A model generated the notes under the pieces. It ran no database searches and had not been told where the DNA came from. It was given only the letters and a program-made list of their open reading frames with translations. A DNA stretch of 64,000 nucleotides from an uncultured Crocinitomix sp. (GTDB lineage Bacteria > Bacteroidota > Bacteroidia > Flavobacteriales_D > Crocinitomicaceae). Shown here in pieces: positions 36,669-45,237 of the stretch (within the stretch, counting starts at the first letter, position 1; each line of letters begins with the position of its first letter). The translations under genes were made by a program, and so were the position numbers. The stretch spans positions 1 through 64,000 of the forward strand of contig CAJQHR010000021.1 of the NCBI GenBank assembly GCA_905478225.1, in the 5' to 3' direction.

Positions 36669-38211
36669 ATTACTGTCCATATTGTTTTTGCTGATTAGCA
36701 CGGCTGGATACAGTCAGCTTACCTTTAAAAACATGCATTATCGGGATCGGTTGGAAAAATCCGGTCCTTATTTCAAGCCCAATAAAAAAACGCATACCAC
36801 TATTTTTCCAATTCTTGAATCAGGTGTTTACAGTGAGAAATCGGACTCTTCAAAAAATGATAGAGGATATATAGCATTCTCTAACGCTAATAATGAAGAT
36901 GGCAAGCGCAAATATTCGCTAAAAGCATACCCTTTAATTGCTTTAGGCGCTGGACTTGAGGGACAGACTGCAGCAGGAATAGACTTTCAACTCACCACTG
37001 GACTAGGAGCGGCAGTAGACTTTACCGCTGGTAAATTCTTGATCAGTGGGAAATTTCTCCCCTACGCTTCTCGAGGTAGATTTTTACGCGATTCTATTTA
37101 TAATGCGGTAAATTACGATCCAGGTGCAGGCAGAGCAATCTTTGAAAATGGTTTTCAAAAAAGTGAATTATTGGTGGCTTATCGACCAAATCGTTTCTTC
37201 ACCTTTATCGGCGGACACGGGCGGAACACCTTTGGAGAAGGATATCGTTCCTTAATTCTTTCTGACAACGCCATGCCGAATCCGTTTTTCAAGATTGAGA
37301 CTACATTCGCCAATGTGAAATATGTCAACCTCTATCAAATGTGGAAAGACAATTCCATTGATCCAACGGATAAAAGTTTGGACAAAAAGAAATTTGCAGC
37401 CATGCACTATATTAGTTGGAATATTACGAAAGAACTTAATCTAAGTGTGTTTGAAACGGTAATCTGGCAAGCAAATGACACGTTAATTAATCGCGGATTT
37501 GATCCAAACTATATTAATCCAATCGTTTTTTATCGCCCTGTGGAATATGGGAATGGATCTGCAGACAACGTGCTATTGGGGACTAACTTAAGTTATAAGT
37601 TTGACCAGAATCAATCCGTTTATACCCAGATTGTTTTTGACGATTTTTTACTAAAAGAGCTTCGAGCGAGATCACGTTGGTGGGCCAATAAATATGGTTT
37701 TCAAATAGGATATAAGTCACGCGAATTCTTAGATTATGATAACCTCTATTTTCAAACCGAATTTAACGTAGTACGCCCATTTACCTTTTCACACAAGCAT
37801 TCAGGGCAAAGTTATGGAAACATGAACGCCTCAGTTACCCACCCCATTGGTGCTAACTTTTTTGAAGTTCTTAATGTCGTTTCATCCCAACCAAAAAAGA
37901 TTCGATACACGAATAAATTGACTTACTCGGCATACGGAGTAGATAGTTCTGGCGTCAGTTACGGTCAAAATATTTTCGTTTCGTACAGCAATCGGGTTGG
38001 TCAATATAACCACTTAGTGATGCAAGGTTTCCGAAAAAATGTATTAAACGAAACCTTTATTGCAGAAATTCCGCTCCTTCCTAAAATTGATCTTTATGCC
38101 AACTTCACTTACAATTGGAGAATGGAAATTTCAGAGGTGGGCACACAACACAATCATTCGATAATGTTCGGTATTCGTTCGAGAATATGGAATACTTATA
38201 CTGATTTTTAA
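36655..38211 (+). CDS. Outer-membrane beta-barrel protein, Wzi/RemB-like (copy 2)
   Basis: From ATG 36655 (MRQIKLLSILFLLISTAGYSQ, a signal peptide) the 518-residue protein follows the same plan as the gene before wecA. The best shared block is RFFTFIGGHGRNTFGEG plus YRSLILSDNAMPNPFFKIE, equivalent to NGNHFVGNGYRSLLLSD in copy 1; a later YNHLVMQGFRKNV and the barrel end GIRSRIWNTYTDF also correspond. Overall divergence is large, so the duplication is old. It probably works with its partner in surface polysaccharide assembly or adhesion. Confidence 0.7.
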   Translation: MRQIKLLSILFLLISTAGYSQLTFKNMHYRDRLEKSGPYFKPNKKTHTTIFPILESGVYSEKSDSSKNDRGYIAFSNANNEDGKRKYSLKAYPLIALGAGLEGQTAAGIDFQLTTGLGAAVDFTAGKFLISGKFLPYASRGRFLRDSIYNAVNYDPGAGRAIFENGFQKSELLVAYRPNRFFTFIGGHGRNTFGEGYRSLILSDNAMPNPFFKIETTFANVKYVNLYQMWKDNSIDPTDKSLDKKKFAAMHYISWNITKELNLSVFETVIWQANDTLINRGFDPNYINPIVFYRPVEYGNGSADNVLLGTNLSYKFDQNQSVYTQIVFDDFLLKELRARSRWWANKYGFQIGYKSREFLDYDNLYFQTEFNVVRPFTFSHKHSGQSYGNMNASVTHPIGANFFEVLNVVSSQPKKIRYTNKLTYSAYGVDSSGVSYGQNIFVSYSNRVGQYNHLVMQGFRKNVLNETFIAEIPLLPKIDLYANFTYNWRMEISEVGTQHNHSIMFGIRSRIWNTYTDF

Positions 38212-38284
38212 TTCATTCGTAGAATAAGGAGACTTTTTAGAATCATTCTATCTATAAATGGCTCCTTTATTAATTGATTTTTGT

Positions 38285-38292
38285 TAAATTTG
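38285..38292 (+). promoter_or_regulatory. Candidate -7 element of the oxidase operon
   Basis: TAAATTTG is an exact TAnnTTTG match 21 bases before the ctaB ATG, following a gene-free gap of about 100 bases. The nearest TTG is only 8 bases upstream, too close for a standard -33 element. Confidence 0.4.
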
Positions 38293-38312
38293 CAGCCAAA
38301 TTACCAGACGTA

Positions 38313-39209
38313 ATGGTTGCAGAAGAATCGGCTATAGTGAAAACACAGACTCCATCAAAAATGAAAGATTATGCGCTTTTACTAAAATTGCGTTTGGCAT
38401 TTTTGGTCGTACTTTCAGCTATTTCTGGCTATCTCTTTGCTGGCGGAGGATTCGGAGTTGATTTTTGGTTCTTAATTATTGGCGGTTTTTTAATTACAGG
38501 CGCTTCTAACGGATTCAATCAAATTATTGAACGCGATATTGATAAAAAGATGTCCCGTACAGCAAATCGACCCTTACCAACAGGCCGAATGTCGGTTAAT
38601 GAGGCTTTGATAATATCTTCTCTATCGGCGGTAATTGGTGCATTCTTGCTTTTCCAAATAAATTATTTTGCTGGTGTTCTGGGAATATTGGCTTTAGTGC
38701 TTTACGCGCTTATTTACACCCCAATGAAGCGACTTACGCCGTGGTCGGTATTTGTTGGAGCATTTCCAGGTGCTATTCCTCCAATGTTGGGCGTTATTGC
38801 GGTGACAGGTAAATTTGATGCGAATGCGGGAATGGTAGCAGGTTTACTATTTTTCATACAATTCATTTGGCAATTTCCACATTTTTGGGCCATTGCCTGG
38901 GTTTTAGATGAGGACTATACAAAAGGTGGTTTTTCTTTGCTTCCTAGTAAGACGAGAAAATCTAAACGCTCAGCTTTTATTATCCTGTTGTACACGCTTT
39001 TTATGATTCCTGTAAGTTTAATTCCATGGGTATTAGAATTAACAGGAGACTTGACCTTAATTATTGGCGCCATTGCAGGCACTTGGTTCTTTTTATACGC
39101 CTATAAATTATACATGAATTTAGATGATAAATCGGCTAAAAAGCTCATGTTTGCTTCATTCATTTATTTGCCAATTATACAATTTTTATACGTTCTTAAT
39201 AAACTCTAG
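38313..39209 (+). CDS. ctaB: Protoheme IX farnesyltransferase (heme O synthase)
   Basis: Adds a farnesyl tail to heme B to make heme O for heme-copper oxidases. It is a UbiA-type membrane prenyltransferase with about nine helices. The prenyl-diphosphate motif is seen as SNGFNQIIERDIDKKMSRTA, followed by NRPLPTGRMSVNEAL; the second polar motif region is EDYTKGGFSLLPSKTRKS. From ATG 38313 it is 299 residues. It begins the cluster of cytochrome oxidase genes and ends five bases before the next start. Confidence 0.94.
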   Translation: MVAEESAIVKTQTPSKMKDYALLLKLRLAFLVVLSAISGYLFAGGGFGVDFWFLIIGGFLITGASNGFNQIIERDIDKKMSRTANRPLPTGRMSVNEALIISSLSAVIGAFLLFQINYFAGVLGILALVLYALIYTPMKRLTPWSVFVGAFPGAIPPMLGVIAVTGKFDANAGMVAGLLFFIQFIWQFPHFWAIAWVLDEDYTKGGFSLLPSKTRKSKRSAFIILLYTLFMIPVSLIPWVLELTGDLTLIIGAIAGTWFFLYAYKLYMNLDDKSAKKLMFASFIYLPIIQFLYVLNKL

Positions 39210-39214
39210 CAACT

Positions 39215-40276
39215 GTGAAGACATATGACAACGGGAATCAAATTAATCCCGAGCTTAACAAGAAAATAAAGAAAACCCTGATGTGGTTTTTCATATTTGC
39301 TGTTATCATGATTTTCGCTGGATTAACGAGTGGGTATGTCGTTTCGCAAGGCGGTGCTTTCTGGGTAAACATTAAAATGCCTGATGCTTTTAAGATCAGT
39401 ACAATTGCCATAATCATAAGTAGTATTTGTCTTTTCGTTGCACAGCGATCAATCAAACAAGGGAAACAACCACTAGTAAAAGCAAGTTTAGGACTTGCAT
39501 TTGTATTCGGACTTACTTTTGGCATTTATCAATTCATTGGTTGGGGTAAACTTTATGAAGGTGGTAACGCCGTTTCTTCAAGTATAATGAACACACAAGG
39601 AATGTATGGGAAATATTTCTCACTTTCTTATCAGGGCAAGGAGATCACATATAACAATGCGGTATTCACGTATAAAGGCGCAGAAATTTCAGAAGAATTA
39701 ATGGCAGAAATGAAAGCCTTTTCAACTGATTTATATGACGGTTCTAAAACAGATGATAAAGTATACAGCCTGCAAGATTATGGATCAAAATTCTCACTGT
39801 ACCACCGCGGTAAATTAATGACTTTTGTGAATGGAAAATTCATGACAGATGGACTTTTATTGGCTGAAACACAGCATAGACGTCTAGAAAGGTTTGCAGA
39901 AAACATTGTAAATGACCGTGGCGATTTTATCATGAAGGGTAAATACAGAGAAGATTTCGTTATTTATTATGGAGGAGATGCCCTAGAATACTCAAATCGC
40001 AAATTTTACCGCAATGGAGCGGAAATTTCTGCTTTATTATTAGACAAATTAATGAACCAAGGCAACACGGCAAGTTCATACATATACGCTTTTAGCGGAG
40101 TTCACTTCCTTCATTGGATCGGTGGAATCATTGCGCTATTAGTAATGTTTATCAAGGGGTTACAATTAAGATATAGTGAATCGGATTATTTAGGTATTAC
40201 GATCGGTTCAGTTTATTGGCATTTTTTAGGCATATTGTGGCTTTATTTATATACTTTTTTAATTTTTATTCATTAA
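39215..40276 (+). CDS. Cytochrome c oxidase subunit III-like protein with a repeat insertion
   Basis: Started at GTG 39215. Three membrane helices (about residues 21-44, 60-80, 88-112) and two more after residue 284 (YIYAFSGVHFLHWIGGIIAL and GSVYWHFLGILWLYLYTFLI) form the five-helix core of heme-copper oxidase subunit III, with its membrane His residues. Between helices three and four lies about 155 soluble residues that relatives of about 190-200 residues lack. The insertion is three similar units with Y..FSLxYxGK, a strand ending NxxF, and a GAEIS helix (about 130-186, 189-243, 244-283). It should face the periplasm. It precedes the canonical subunit III gene. Confidence 0.8.
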   Translation: MKTYDNGNQINPELNKKIKKTLMWFFIFAVIMIFAGLTSGYVVSQGGAFWVNIKMPDAFKISTIAIIISSICLFVAQRSIKQGKQPLVKASLGLAFVFGLTFGIYQFIGWGKLYEGGNAVSSSIMNTQGMYGKYFSLSYQGKEITYNNAVFTYKGAEISEELMAEMKAFSTDLYDGSKTDDKVYSLQDYGSKFSLYHRGKLMTFVNGKFMTDGLLLAETQHRRLERFAENIVNDRGDFIMKGKYREDFVIYYGGDALEYSNRKFYRNGAEISALLLDKLMNQGNTASSYIYAFSGVHFLHWIGGIIALLVMFIKGLQLRYSESDYLGITIGSVYWHFLGILWLYLYTFLIFIH

Positions 40277-40300
40277 ACTTGCACAAACAATTTTTGATTT

Positions 40301-41002
40301 ATGTCAGCAGCAACGCAAGAAATCGATCAGTCTAAAGCTTGGGATGGGAAAGAATCTCCGTTTAGAGTGAGTTACGGAAAACTAATGATGTGGTTTTTCT
40401 TAGTTTCAGATGGTTTAACTTTTGGTGGTTTATTAACTGCTTTAGGCTATGCAAAATTCTCAAATGTTGAATCATTAACTGGGGCTTGGCCTTCAGGAGA
40501 GGATGTGTTTTTTCACTTCCCCTTCACACATGCAGAGCTTCCGCTGCTTTATGTAGCGTTCATGACGTTTATTCTAATCGTTTCTTCAGTCACTATGGTA
40601 TTAGCCGTAGAGGCAGGACACCGAATGGATAAAAAAGGAGTCATCAAATGGTTACTTTGGACTGTAATTGGGGGTTTAATATTCTTAGGTTCTCAAGTTT
40701 GGGAGTGGGCAACATTCATTGCGGGTCCTGACGGAGACATCACAACTTGGGTGGACAATGCCACGCTGACCTATAATCCATACGGACCAACATTATACGC
40801 TGATTTTTTCTTCTTTATTACTGGTTTCCACGGATTCCACGTATTTACTGGAGTACTATTCAACAGTTTAGTTTTAAGAAACGTAATACGGGGTGTCTAC
40901 CATAAACGTGGACATTATGAAATGGTTGAAAAAGTAGGACTATACTGGCACTTTGTTGATTTAGTATGGGTTTTTGTATTCACCTTCTATTATTTGGTAT
41001 AA
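40301..41002 (+). CDS. Cytochrome c oxidase subunit III
   Basis: A 233-residue inner-membrane subunit that stabilises subunit I and helps proton uptake. Typical blocks are SYGKLMMWFFLVSDGLTFGG near the start, VTMVLAVEAGHRMDKKGV in mid-chain, FFFITGFHGFHVFTGVLFN (His pair) and VGLYWHFVDLVWVFVFTFYY at the end. Unlike its upstream paralogue it has no large insertion. Subunits I and II are not in the window, so the full oxidase is encoded elsewhere. Confidence 0.93.
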   Translation: MSAATQEIDQSKAWDGKESPFRVSYGKLMMWFFLVSDGLTFGGLLTALGYAKFSNVESLTGAWPSGEDVFFHFPFTHAELPLLYVAFMTFILIVSSVTMVLAVEAGHRMDKKGVIKWLLWTVIGGLIFLGSQVWEWATFIAGPDGDITTWVDNATLTYNPYGPTLYADFFFFITGFHGFHVFTGVLFNSLVLRNVIRGVYHKRGHYEMVEKVGLYWHFVDLVWVFVFTFYYLV

Positions 41003-41046
41003 TTCCATTCAAACTGATTTAAAAGAATTGATTAAAACAAAAAAAA

Positions 41047-41427
41047 ATGGTTAGAGACGATATTATAGAATATTCATTACACGAGCATCATTCAGAAGAA
41101 GAAGGAAAAAAGATTCGTAAAAAAATCTGGAAAGTAACTATAATACTTTCCGTTATAACAATTTTAGAAGTACTTGTAGGGGCATTTTTCCCGAAGGATT
41201 CATTTGCAGAGGGAAGTATTGCTTGGGAACTCATTAAATACGGTTATATTGTATTAACAGTAATTAAAGCAGGATATATTGTATTAGTGTTTATGCACTT
41301 AGGAGATGAGGCCAAATCGCTGAAGTATATGATTCTTGTTCCTTATACAATTTTCATATTATACTTACTCTTTATTGTATTCACTGAAGCCGCTTACATT
41401 GGCGACGGTTGGATGAACATGCACTAG
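41047..41427 (+). CDS. Cytochrome c oxidase subunit IV family protein
   Basis: A 126-residue protein with three membrane helices (VTIILSVITILEVLVGAFF, YIVLTVIKAGYIVLVFMHLG, YMILVPYTIFILYLLFIVF). The KAGYIVLVFMHLGDE segment is characteristic of the small subunit IV of bacterial heme-copper oxidases. Its N-terminus is His- and Glu-rich (SLHEHHSEEEGKKIRKK). Subunit IV assists assembly around the copper centre. It directly follows subunit III. Confidence 0.88.
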   Translation: MVRDDIIEYSLHEHHSEEEGKKIRKKIWKVTIILSVITILEVLVGAFFPKDSFAEGSIAWELIKYGYIVLTVIKAGYIVLVFMHLGDEAKSLKYMILVPYTIFILYLLFIVFTEAAYIGDGWMNMH

Positions 41428-41471
41428 GCATCAATCACGCACTCATTTCACAACTGTAAACAGACATTGTT

Positions 41472-42206
41472 ATGGCCAAGACAAAACGCATATTCCTTGT
41501 TTTGCTCATTTTGTTGGGGCCAGGCTCGATAATTTATTTCATTTCAAGAACGGTAAGTAATCACTTTATTAAAATGCCGTATATCGGTTTTGAGTATACG
41601 TTAGACTCTAATGGAAACAAGATAGACTCTGTCGCATACTCAGTTCCTGACATTCACTTAACCACCTTTGATGGCACACCAATTACGAGAGATTCTATTG
41701 ATGGAAAATTTATTGTATTAACTACATTGCAGAACGAATGCCCTGACATGAGTCAATGCGGAATGGGTATTTACCACTTCAATGAGATTTTCTTTAAAAG
41801 ATTAGTCAAGAATCAAAAGAACTACAGCAACGTTCGCGTACTTTCCATCTTAACTGATGCAGACGGAAAACCAATAAACGAACCTTCTCAAAAATTGAGA
41901 GATGAAATGTTGCAATACGACTCGACCGGACTTTGGTGGATGACCACTGGAGATGTTACTCCATTTTACAATTTCAATTATTATGGCGACAAATTCATCA
42001 ATCACCCCGCCTCATCCAAGGATGGCGAAATTGGATTAAAAGCCCATACCAATAGTATTGTACTTATTGACGATAAAGGGTGTATACGTGGTGTATCGGG
42101 CGCTAAAACGGATTCACATATCCGTAATTTCTTTGACATGCTTAAATTGTTGAAAAAAGAAGATTTTGACCGAAAAAGAGCCGAGAAAGAAGCGAACGAA
42201 GCTTAA
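41472..42206 (+). CDS. SCO-like thioredoxin-fold membrane protein with CxxxxxC
   Basis: An N-terminal anchor (FLVLLILLGPGSIIYFI) and a periplasmic thioredoxin-like domain. The layout parallels the SCO protein encoded next to it: PYIGF near the start, SVPDIHLTTFDGTPITRDSI, VLTTLQNECPDMSQCGMG, and KAHTNSIVLIDDKGCIRG. The His corresponding to the SCO copper ligand is present (about residue 192), but the Cys pair (about 90 and 96) is spaced by five residues rather than three. It could be a copper-site redox helper rather than a copper donor. It sits between subunit IV and SCO, so a terminal-oxidase role is likely. Confidence 0.72.
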   Translation: MAKTKRIFLVLLILLGPGSIIYFISRTVSNHFIKMPYIGFEYTLDSNGNKIDSVAYSVPDIHLTTFDGTPITRDSIDGKFIVLTTLQNECPDMSQCGMGIYHFNEIFFKRLVKNQKNYSNVRVLSILTDADGKPINEPSQKLRDEMLQYDSTGLWWMTTGDVTPFYNFNYYGDKFINHPASSKDGEIGLKAHTNSIVLIDDKGCIRGVSGAKTDSHIRNFFDMLKLLKKEDFDRKRAEKEANEA

Positions 42207-42294
42207 CCCATTTCCTCCTTCAAGATTTAACAAAATTGATTAAAAGTTTCAACGAACACACGATTTCAATCAACTTAAAACGATCAAAAATACT

Positions 42295-42302
42295 TATCTT
42301 TG
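42295..42302 (+). promoter_or_regulatory. Candidate -7 element of the SCO gene
   Basis: TATCTTTG is an exact TAnnTTTG 25 bases before the SCO ATG. No TTG stands at the expected distance upstream. If real, the SCO-DUF420 pair can be transcribed apart from the oxidase genes. Confidence 0.4.
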
Positions 42303-42326
42303 TGCCGTAATAAGAATTATTTTACA

Positions 42327-42998
42327 ATGAAAAAAATCACACTATTCTTAGCCATTCCGTTCCTATTAATCGCTTGTAGCGGTGACGCTGAAAATGACAC
42401 AACCGAAACTCCATCAGGATCAGGGTTACCCTATCTTGGATTTCATGACTACGGAAAAGTAATGAAAGACGGCAACGAAGTAATGGACACTATTTACCAT
42501 TCGGTGCCAGAATTCTTTTTAACAGCGCAAGACAGCTCCGACTTTACGAAGGAAAATGTGGAAGGCAAAGTACACGTGGTGAACTTTTTCTTTACCAGTT
42601 GTCCATCTATCTGCCCAGCAATGATTGCACAAATGAAACGCTTACAAGGCAACACGGCAGATATTGACGAATTGTTGTTCCTGTCTCACACAATTGATCC
42701 GCGACGAGATACAATTCCCAAGCTAAACGCTTATATCAAGAAGAAAGAATTGGATACCCGTAATTGGTACTTTTTGTACGGAGAGAAAGAATATGTGCAC
42801 GACCTAGGCATTAACGGATATATGATTAATGCTATGGAAGACGAGGCGGCTGAAGGTGGATTCTTACATTCAGAACATTTTATATTGGTTGACCGTGAAG
42901 GACATATAAGAGGTTTATATGAAGGAACAGATACAGACCGTGTTGATCAACTTGAAAAGGATATTCGTAAACTAATTAAAACCGAATATGGCGAATAA
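42327..42998 (+). CDS. SCO1/SenC family copper chaperone lipoprotein
   Basis: Delivers copper to the CuA centre of cytochrome c oxidase. From ATG 42327 it has a lipoprotein signal MKKITLFLAIPFLLIAC. The copper-binding CxxxC is VNFFFTSCPSICPAM (about residues 92 and 96), and the third ligand His is in GGFLHSEHFILVDREG (about residue 180). LSHTIDPRRDTIPKLNAYIK is the usual SCO sequence after the second strand. The last 11 bases overlap the DUF420 start. Confidence 0.92.
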   Translation: MKKITLFLAIPFLLIACSGDAENDTTETPSGSGLPYLGFHDYGKVMKDGNEVMDTIYHSVPEFFLTAQDSSDFTKENVEGKVHVVNFFFTSCPSICPAMIAQMKRLQGNTADIDELLFLSHTIDPRRDTIPKLNAYIKKKELDTRNWYFLYGEKEYVHDLGINGYMINAMEDEAAEGGFLHSEHFILVDREGHIRGLYEGTDTDRVDQLEKDIRKLIKTEYGE

Positions 42999-43542
42999 TA
43001 AAATTGAACATCCGGAATATGACATGGCTTTAGAGAAGAAGTATCGTCCGCTAGTAATTATCCTTTCAATTGTAGTTCCACTTGTGGTTGCATTGTTATT
43101 TGGAATGCCCAAAGTTAAAGGCGTTGATTTTAGTTTTCTCCCGCCTATTTACGCTTCAATTAACGGATTTACTGCAATACTTCTTGTACTGGCGGTTATT
43201 CAAATTAAAAAAGGGAATAGAAAAAGACATCAGCAATTCATTACTCTCGCGGTCATCTGCTCTTTACTGTTTTTAGTTGGGTATATTGCCTATCATTTAA
43301 CTTCAGATTCCACCGAGTTTGGTGGTTCAGGAATTGGCGCTGGAATCTACTATTTCATTCTAATTTCTCACATTATTTTGAGCATAGCTGTTATCCCATT
43401 GGTAATGCTGACTTATTTAAAAGGTTGGGCCGGCAATGTGGTTGCACATAAAAAATGGGCAAGGTTCACCTTTCCAATTTGGTTGTATGTAGCTGTTTCT
43501 GGAGTTGTCGTATATTTGATGATTAGTCCGTATTACGTCTAA
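42988..43542 (+). CDS. DUF420 membrane protein (CtaM-like)
   Basis: A 184-residue protein with five hydrophobic segments. The DUF420 pattern includes FLPPIYASINGFTAILLVLA, GNRKRHQQFITLAVICSLLF, YIAYH and HKKWARFTFPIWLYVAVSGV, with several conserved His residues. DUF420 proteins are found with heme-copper oxidases, and CtaM of Gram-positive bacteria is needed for oxidase assembly. It overlaps the SCO gene by 11 bases, which supports this role. Confidence 0.85.
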   Translation: MANNKIEHPEYDMALEKKYRPLVIILSIVVPLVVALLFGMPKVKGVDFSFLPPIYASINGFTAILLVLAVIQIKKGNRKRHQQFITLAVICSLLFLVGYIAYHLTSDSTEFGGSGIGAGIYYFILISHIILSIAVIPLVMLTYLKGWAGNVVAHKKWARFTFPIWLYVAVSGVVVYLMISPYYV

Positions 43543-43557
43543 TTCATTAAAAACAAA

Positions 43558-44127
43558 ATGGCTTTTTTAGTTGGCTTGCTTCTTCTTTTTACGCCTTATT
43601 ATCAAAAAGAGATTCAATCACGCTTAAGCGCTAATCAATGGCGCTTATATAAAACGGTAGAAGTCCTTAAAAACAACCAACGAACAGATACTATAGTTGA
43701 CCAGGACACTACGATTATTAAAATTGGCTACAAACAATTTACCAGTAACTTTCGAGGAGGAAATCTGGATCTAAATCCTGATTCAACTGGGCGAATCAAC
43801 TATTACAACATAATTTGGTGTCCAATAGGAAACAATCAACTTGTTGTGCAACATGATTCAAGTGGAAACTATCGTCACAATGATTTTTTCAGAGGAACTT
43901 TTAATGTGACAAAACTCACTGATTCGTCAGCTATTTTAGAAAAAATAATTGCTACTAACGGAAATTGGATACGTACTTTTCACCTTAAAAAAACGGGCAG
44001 ATTAAAGCGTATGATTGAAATCGCAAATATCCCTTTTAAAAGGTTTAAAGGTAAGCATGACGCCATAAAAAGAATACCAATCCTTATTATTGGGATTGCC
44101 ACGATTCATTCCATTCGTCCCCTCTAA
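43558..44127 (+). CDS. Small hypothetical envelope protein, 3' end antisense to a barrel gene
   Basis: A short hydrophobic start (MAFLVGLLLLFTPYYQ) is followed by a lipocalin-like body (LSANQWRLYKTVEVLKNNQR, NIIWCPIGNNQLVVQHDS, DFFRGTFNVTKLTDSSAILE). I cannot name the family. The final 42 codons (after TFHLKKTGRLKR) overlap 126 bases of the convergent barrel gene and look like antisense, not family, sequence. The natural stop was probably lost or shifted, so the C-terminus is doubtful. Its only link to the oxidase genes is position. Confidence 0.55.
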   Translation: MAFLVGLLLLFTPYYQKEIQSRLSANQWRLYKTVEVLKNNQRTDTIVDQDTTIIKIGYKQFTSNFRGGNLDLNPDSTGRINYYNIIWCPIGNNQLVVQHDSSGNYRHNDFFRGTFNVTKLTDSSAILEKIIATNGNWIRTFHLKKTGRLKRMIEIANIPFKRFKGKHDAIKRIPILIIGIATIHSIRPL

Positions 44128-44844
44128 GCTTCTATTCGCCAAATCAGCAGCCAATGGCCCATTTTCTGCTCGTAGCATGTCTGCATCCACGTAAACGCCT
44201 GAAACATCATCTAAATAGTCCGTAAAGGTTTTACGAATCCCATATTCAAAGGACACCGCAACGCGCTTTGCCAAATTCATTTTTATTCCAACCCCTAATG
44301 GAATGGTAAATTGGTTAAGCGAATAATTCCTTTTGGTAGATGCGCTTGTCCCCTGTCCCTCTGTACCTAATACCTGTAAAGCAATGTCATTACCATTATA
44401 CGTTGTCATTGGATTGATGCGCGTGTATGCCATTTGATAAAAGAAATATGGACTAATGGGATAGCGCATATCTTTAATGCGGTATTTAAACAAGTTAATC
44501 TCATAACCAACCGCCAATTCCATTATACTTGATTTGAAATTCAAATTTCGATTGACTTGTGCCTCCGTTTTACCTTCTGCATCATCTCCATAAACATTCC
44601 CATAAAACGCTGTTGCTCTAACAGAATGACGCGTAGAAAGATTATAACGATATACCAAGCCAAAACCTGGTTCGCTATTCACAAAATGTTTATTCGGATT
44701 TAAATCTCCAATATAATAAGAGCCTCCTCCGTAAACACCAATTTCAGTAGATGTTTTATAGGCTTGTCCCCAAGAGAAAGTTGAAATTATTGTAAACAAA
44801 GTGAATACAATGGTTTGCTTCAACCAATTGCTATTATTTCCCAT
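44002..44844 (-). CDS. DUF6089-like outer-membrane barrel protein, paralogue 1
   Basis: From ATG 44844 there is a signal peptide (MGNNSNWLKQTIVFTLFTII ... SWGQ) and a barrel of about 250 residues. Landmarks are TEIGVYGGGSYYIGDLNPNK, SPYFFYQMAYTRINPMTTYN, RNYSLNQFTIPLGVGIKMNL and EYGIRKTFTDYLDDVSG. It ends MLTFKPFKRDICDFNHTL. The same landmarks recur in the two next genes on this strand. An earlier ATG (44919) would place 25 odd residues before the signal, so I reject it. Role unknown; probably a structural envelope protein. Confidence 0.78.
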   Translation of the reverse strand: MGNNSNWLKQTIVFTLFTIISTFSWGQAYKTSTEIGVYGGGSYYIGDLNPNKHFVNSEPGFGLVYRYNLSTRHSVRATAFYGNVYGDDAEGKTEAQVNRNLNFKSSIMELAVGYEINLFKYRIKDMRYPISPYFFYQMAYTRINPMTTYNGNDIALQVLGTEGQGTSASTKRNYSLNQFTIPLGVGIKMNLAKRVAVSFEYGIRKTFTDYLDDVSGVYVDADMLRAENGPLAADLANRSLEGTNGMNRGNPNNKDWYSFYGVMLTFKPFKRDICDFNHTL

Positions 44845-45237
44845 TTGCTGCACGTTCATCAGGTCTATAAACGTGATAGAATGTGTATTATTGTCGAATA
44901 CCGCAGTAAATTGACTCAAGGTTAAAAGTTGTGATTATTAGCCGATAATTCTTAAAATCAAACATTTCAATTACTCGTCACCTAATTATGGCTTTGGATT
45001 CGAACTTTTTGCTCGTAAGTCGACATGCTCAACAGCCAACCAAAAGTACCAAAAAAGGCTTCTCGGCACATTCTCAAATCAATTTCAGACTGAATGCCAT
45101 TCAAGGTTATAACAAACTCACACCTTCGAATGGAGTTTAGAGTTGTGCTTTATTCTCTTTTATTGAAAGACACAATCATCTCTATAATGAAATGTACCCT
45201 ATGAAGATTTTGAAACTTGGAATTAAGCTGAGATGAA
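44845..45237. other. Gene-free spacer between barrel paralogues
   Basis: About 390 bases with no convincing gene. On the minus strand around 44990-45060 is a short open stretch encoding AFFGTFGWLLSMSTYEQK, which I take to be chance or a relic. A promoter for the downstream barrel should be here. Confidence 0.4.

Noticed and set aside
41472-42998. Treating the two SCO-like genes as a recent duplication
   Set aside because: Only landmarks are shared; overall sequence and Cys spacing differ too much for a recent event.
44990-45060. Short minus-strand open stretch (AFFGTFGWLLSMST...)
   Set aside because: Too short, no start or signal, and no neighbours that explain it; treated as chance or a relic.
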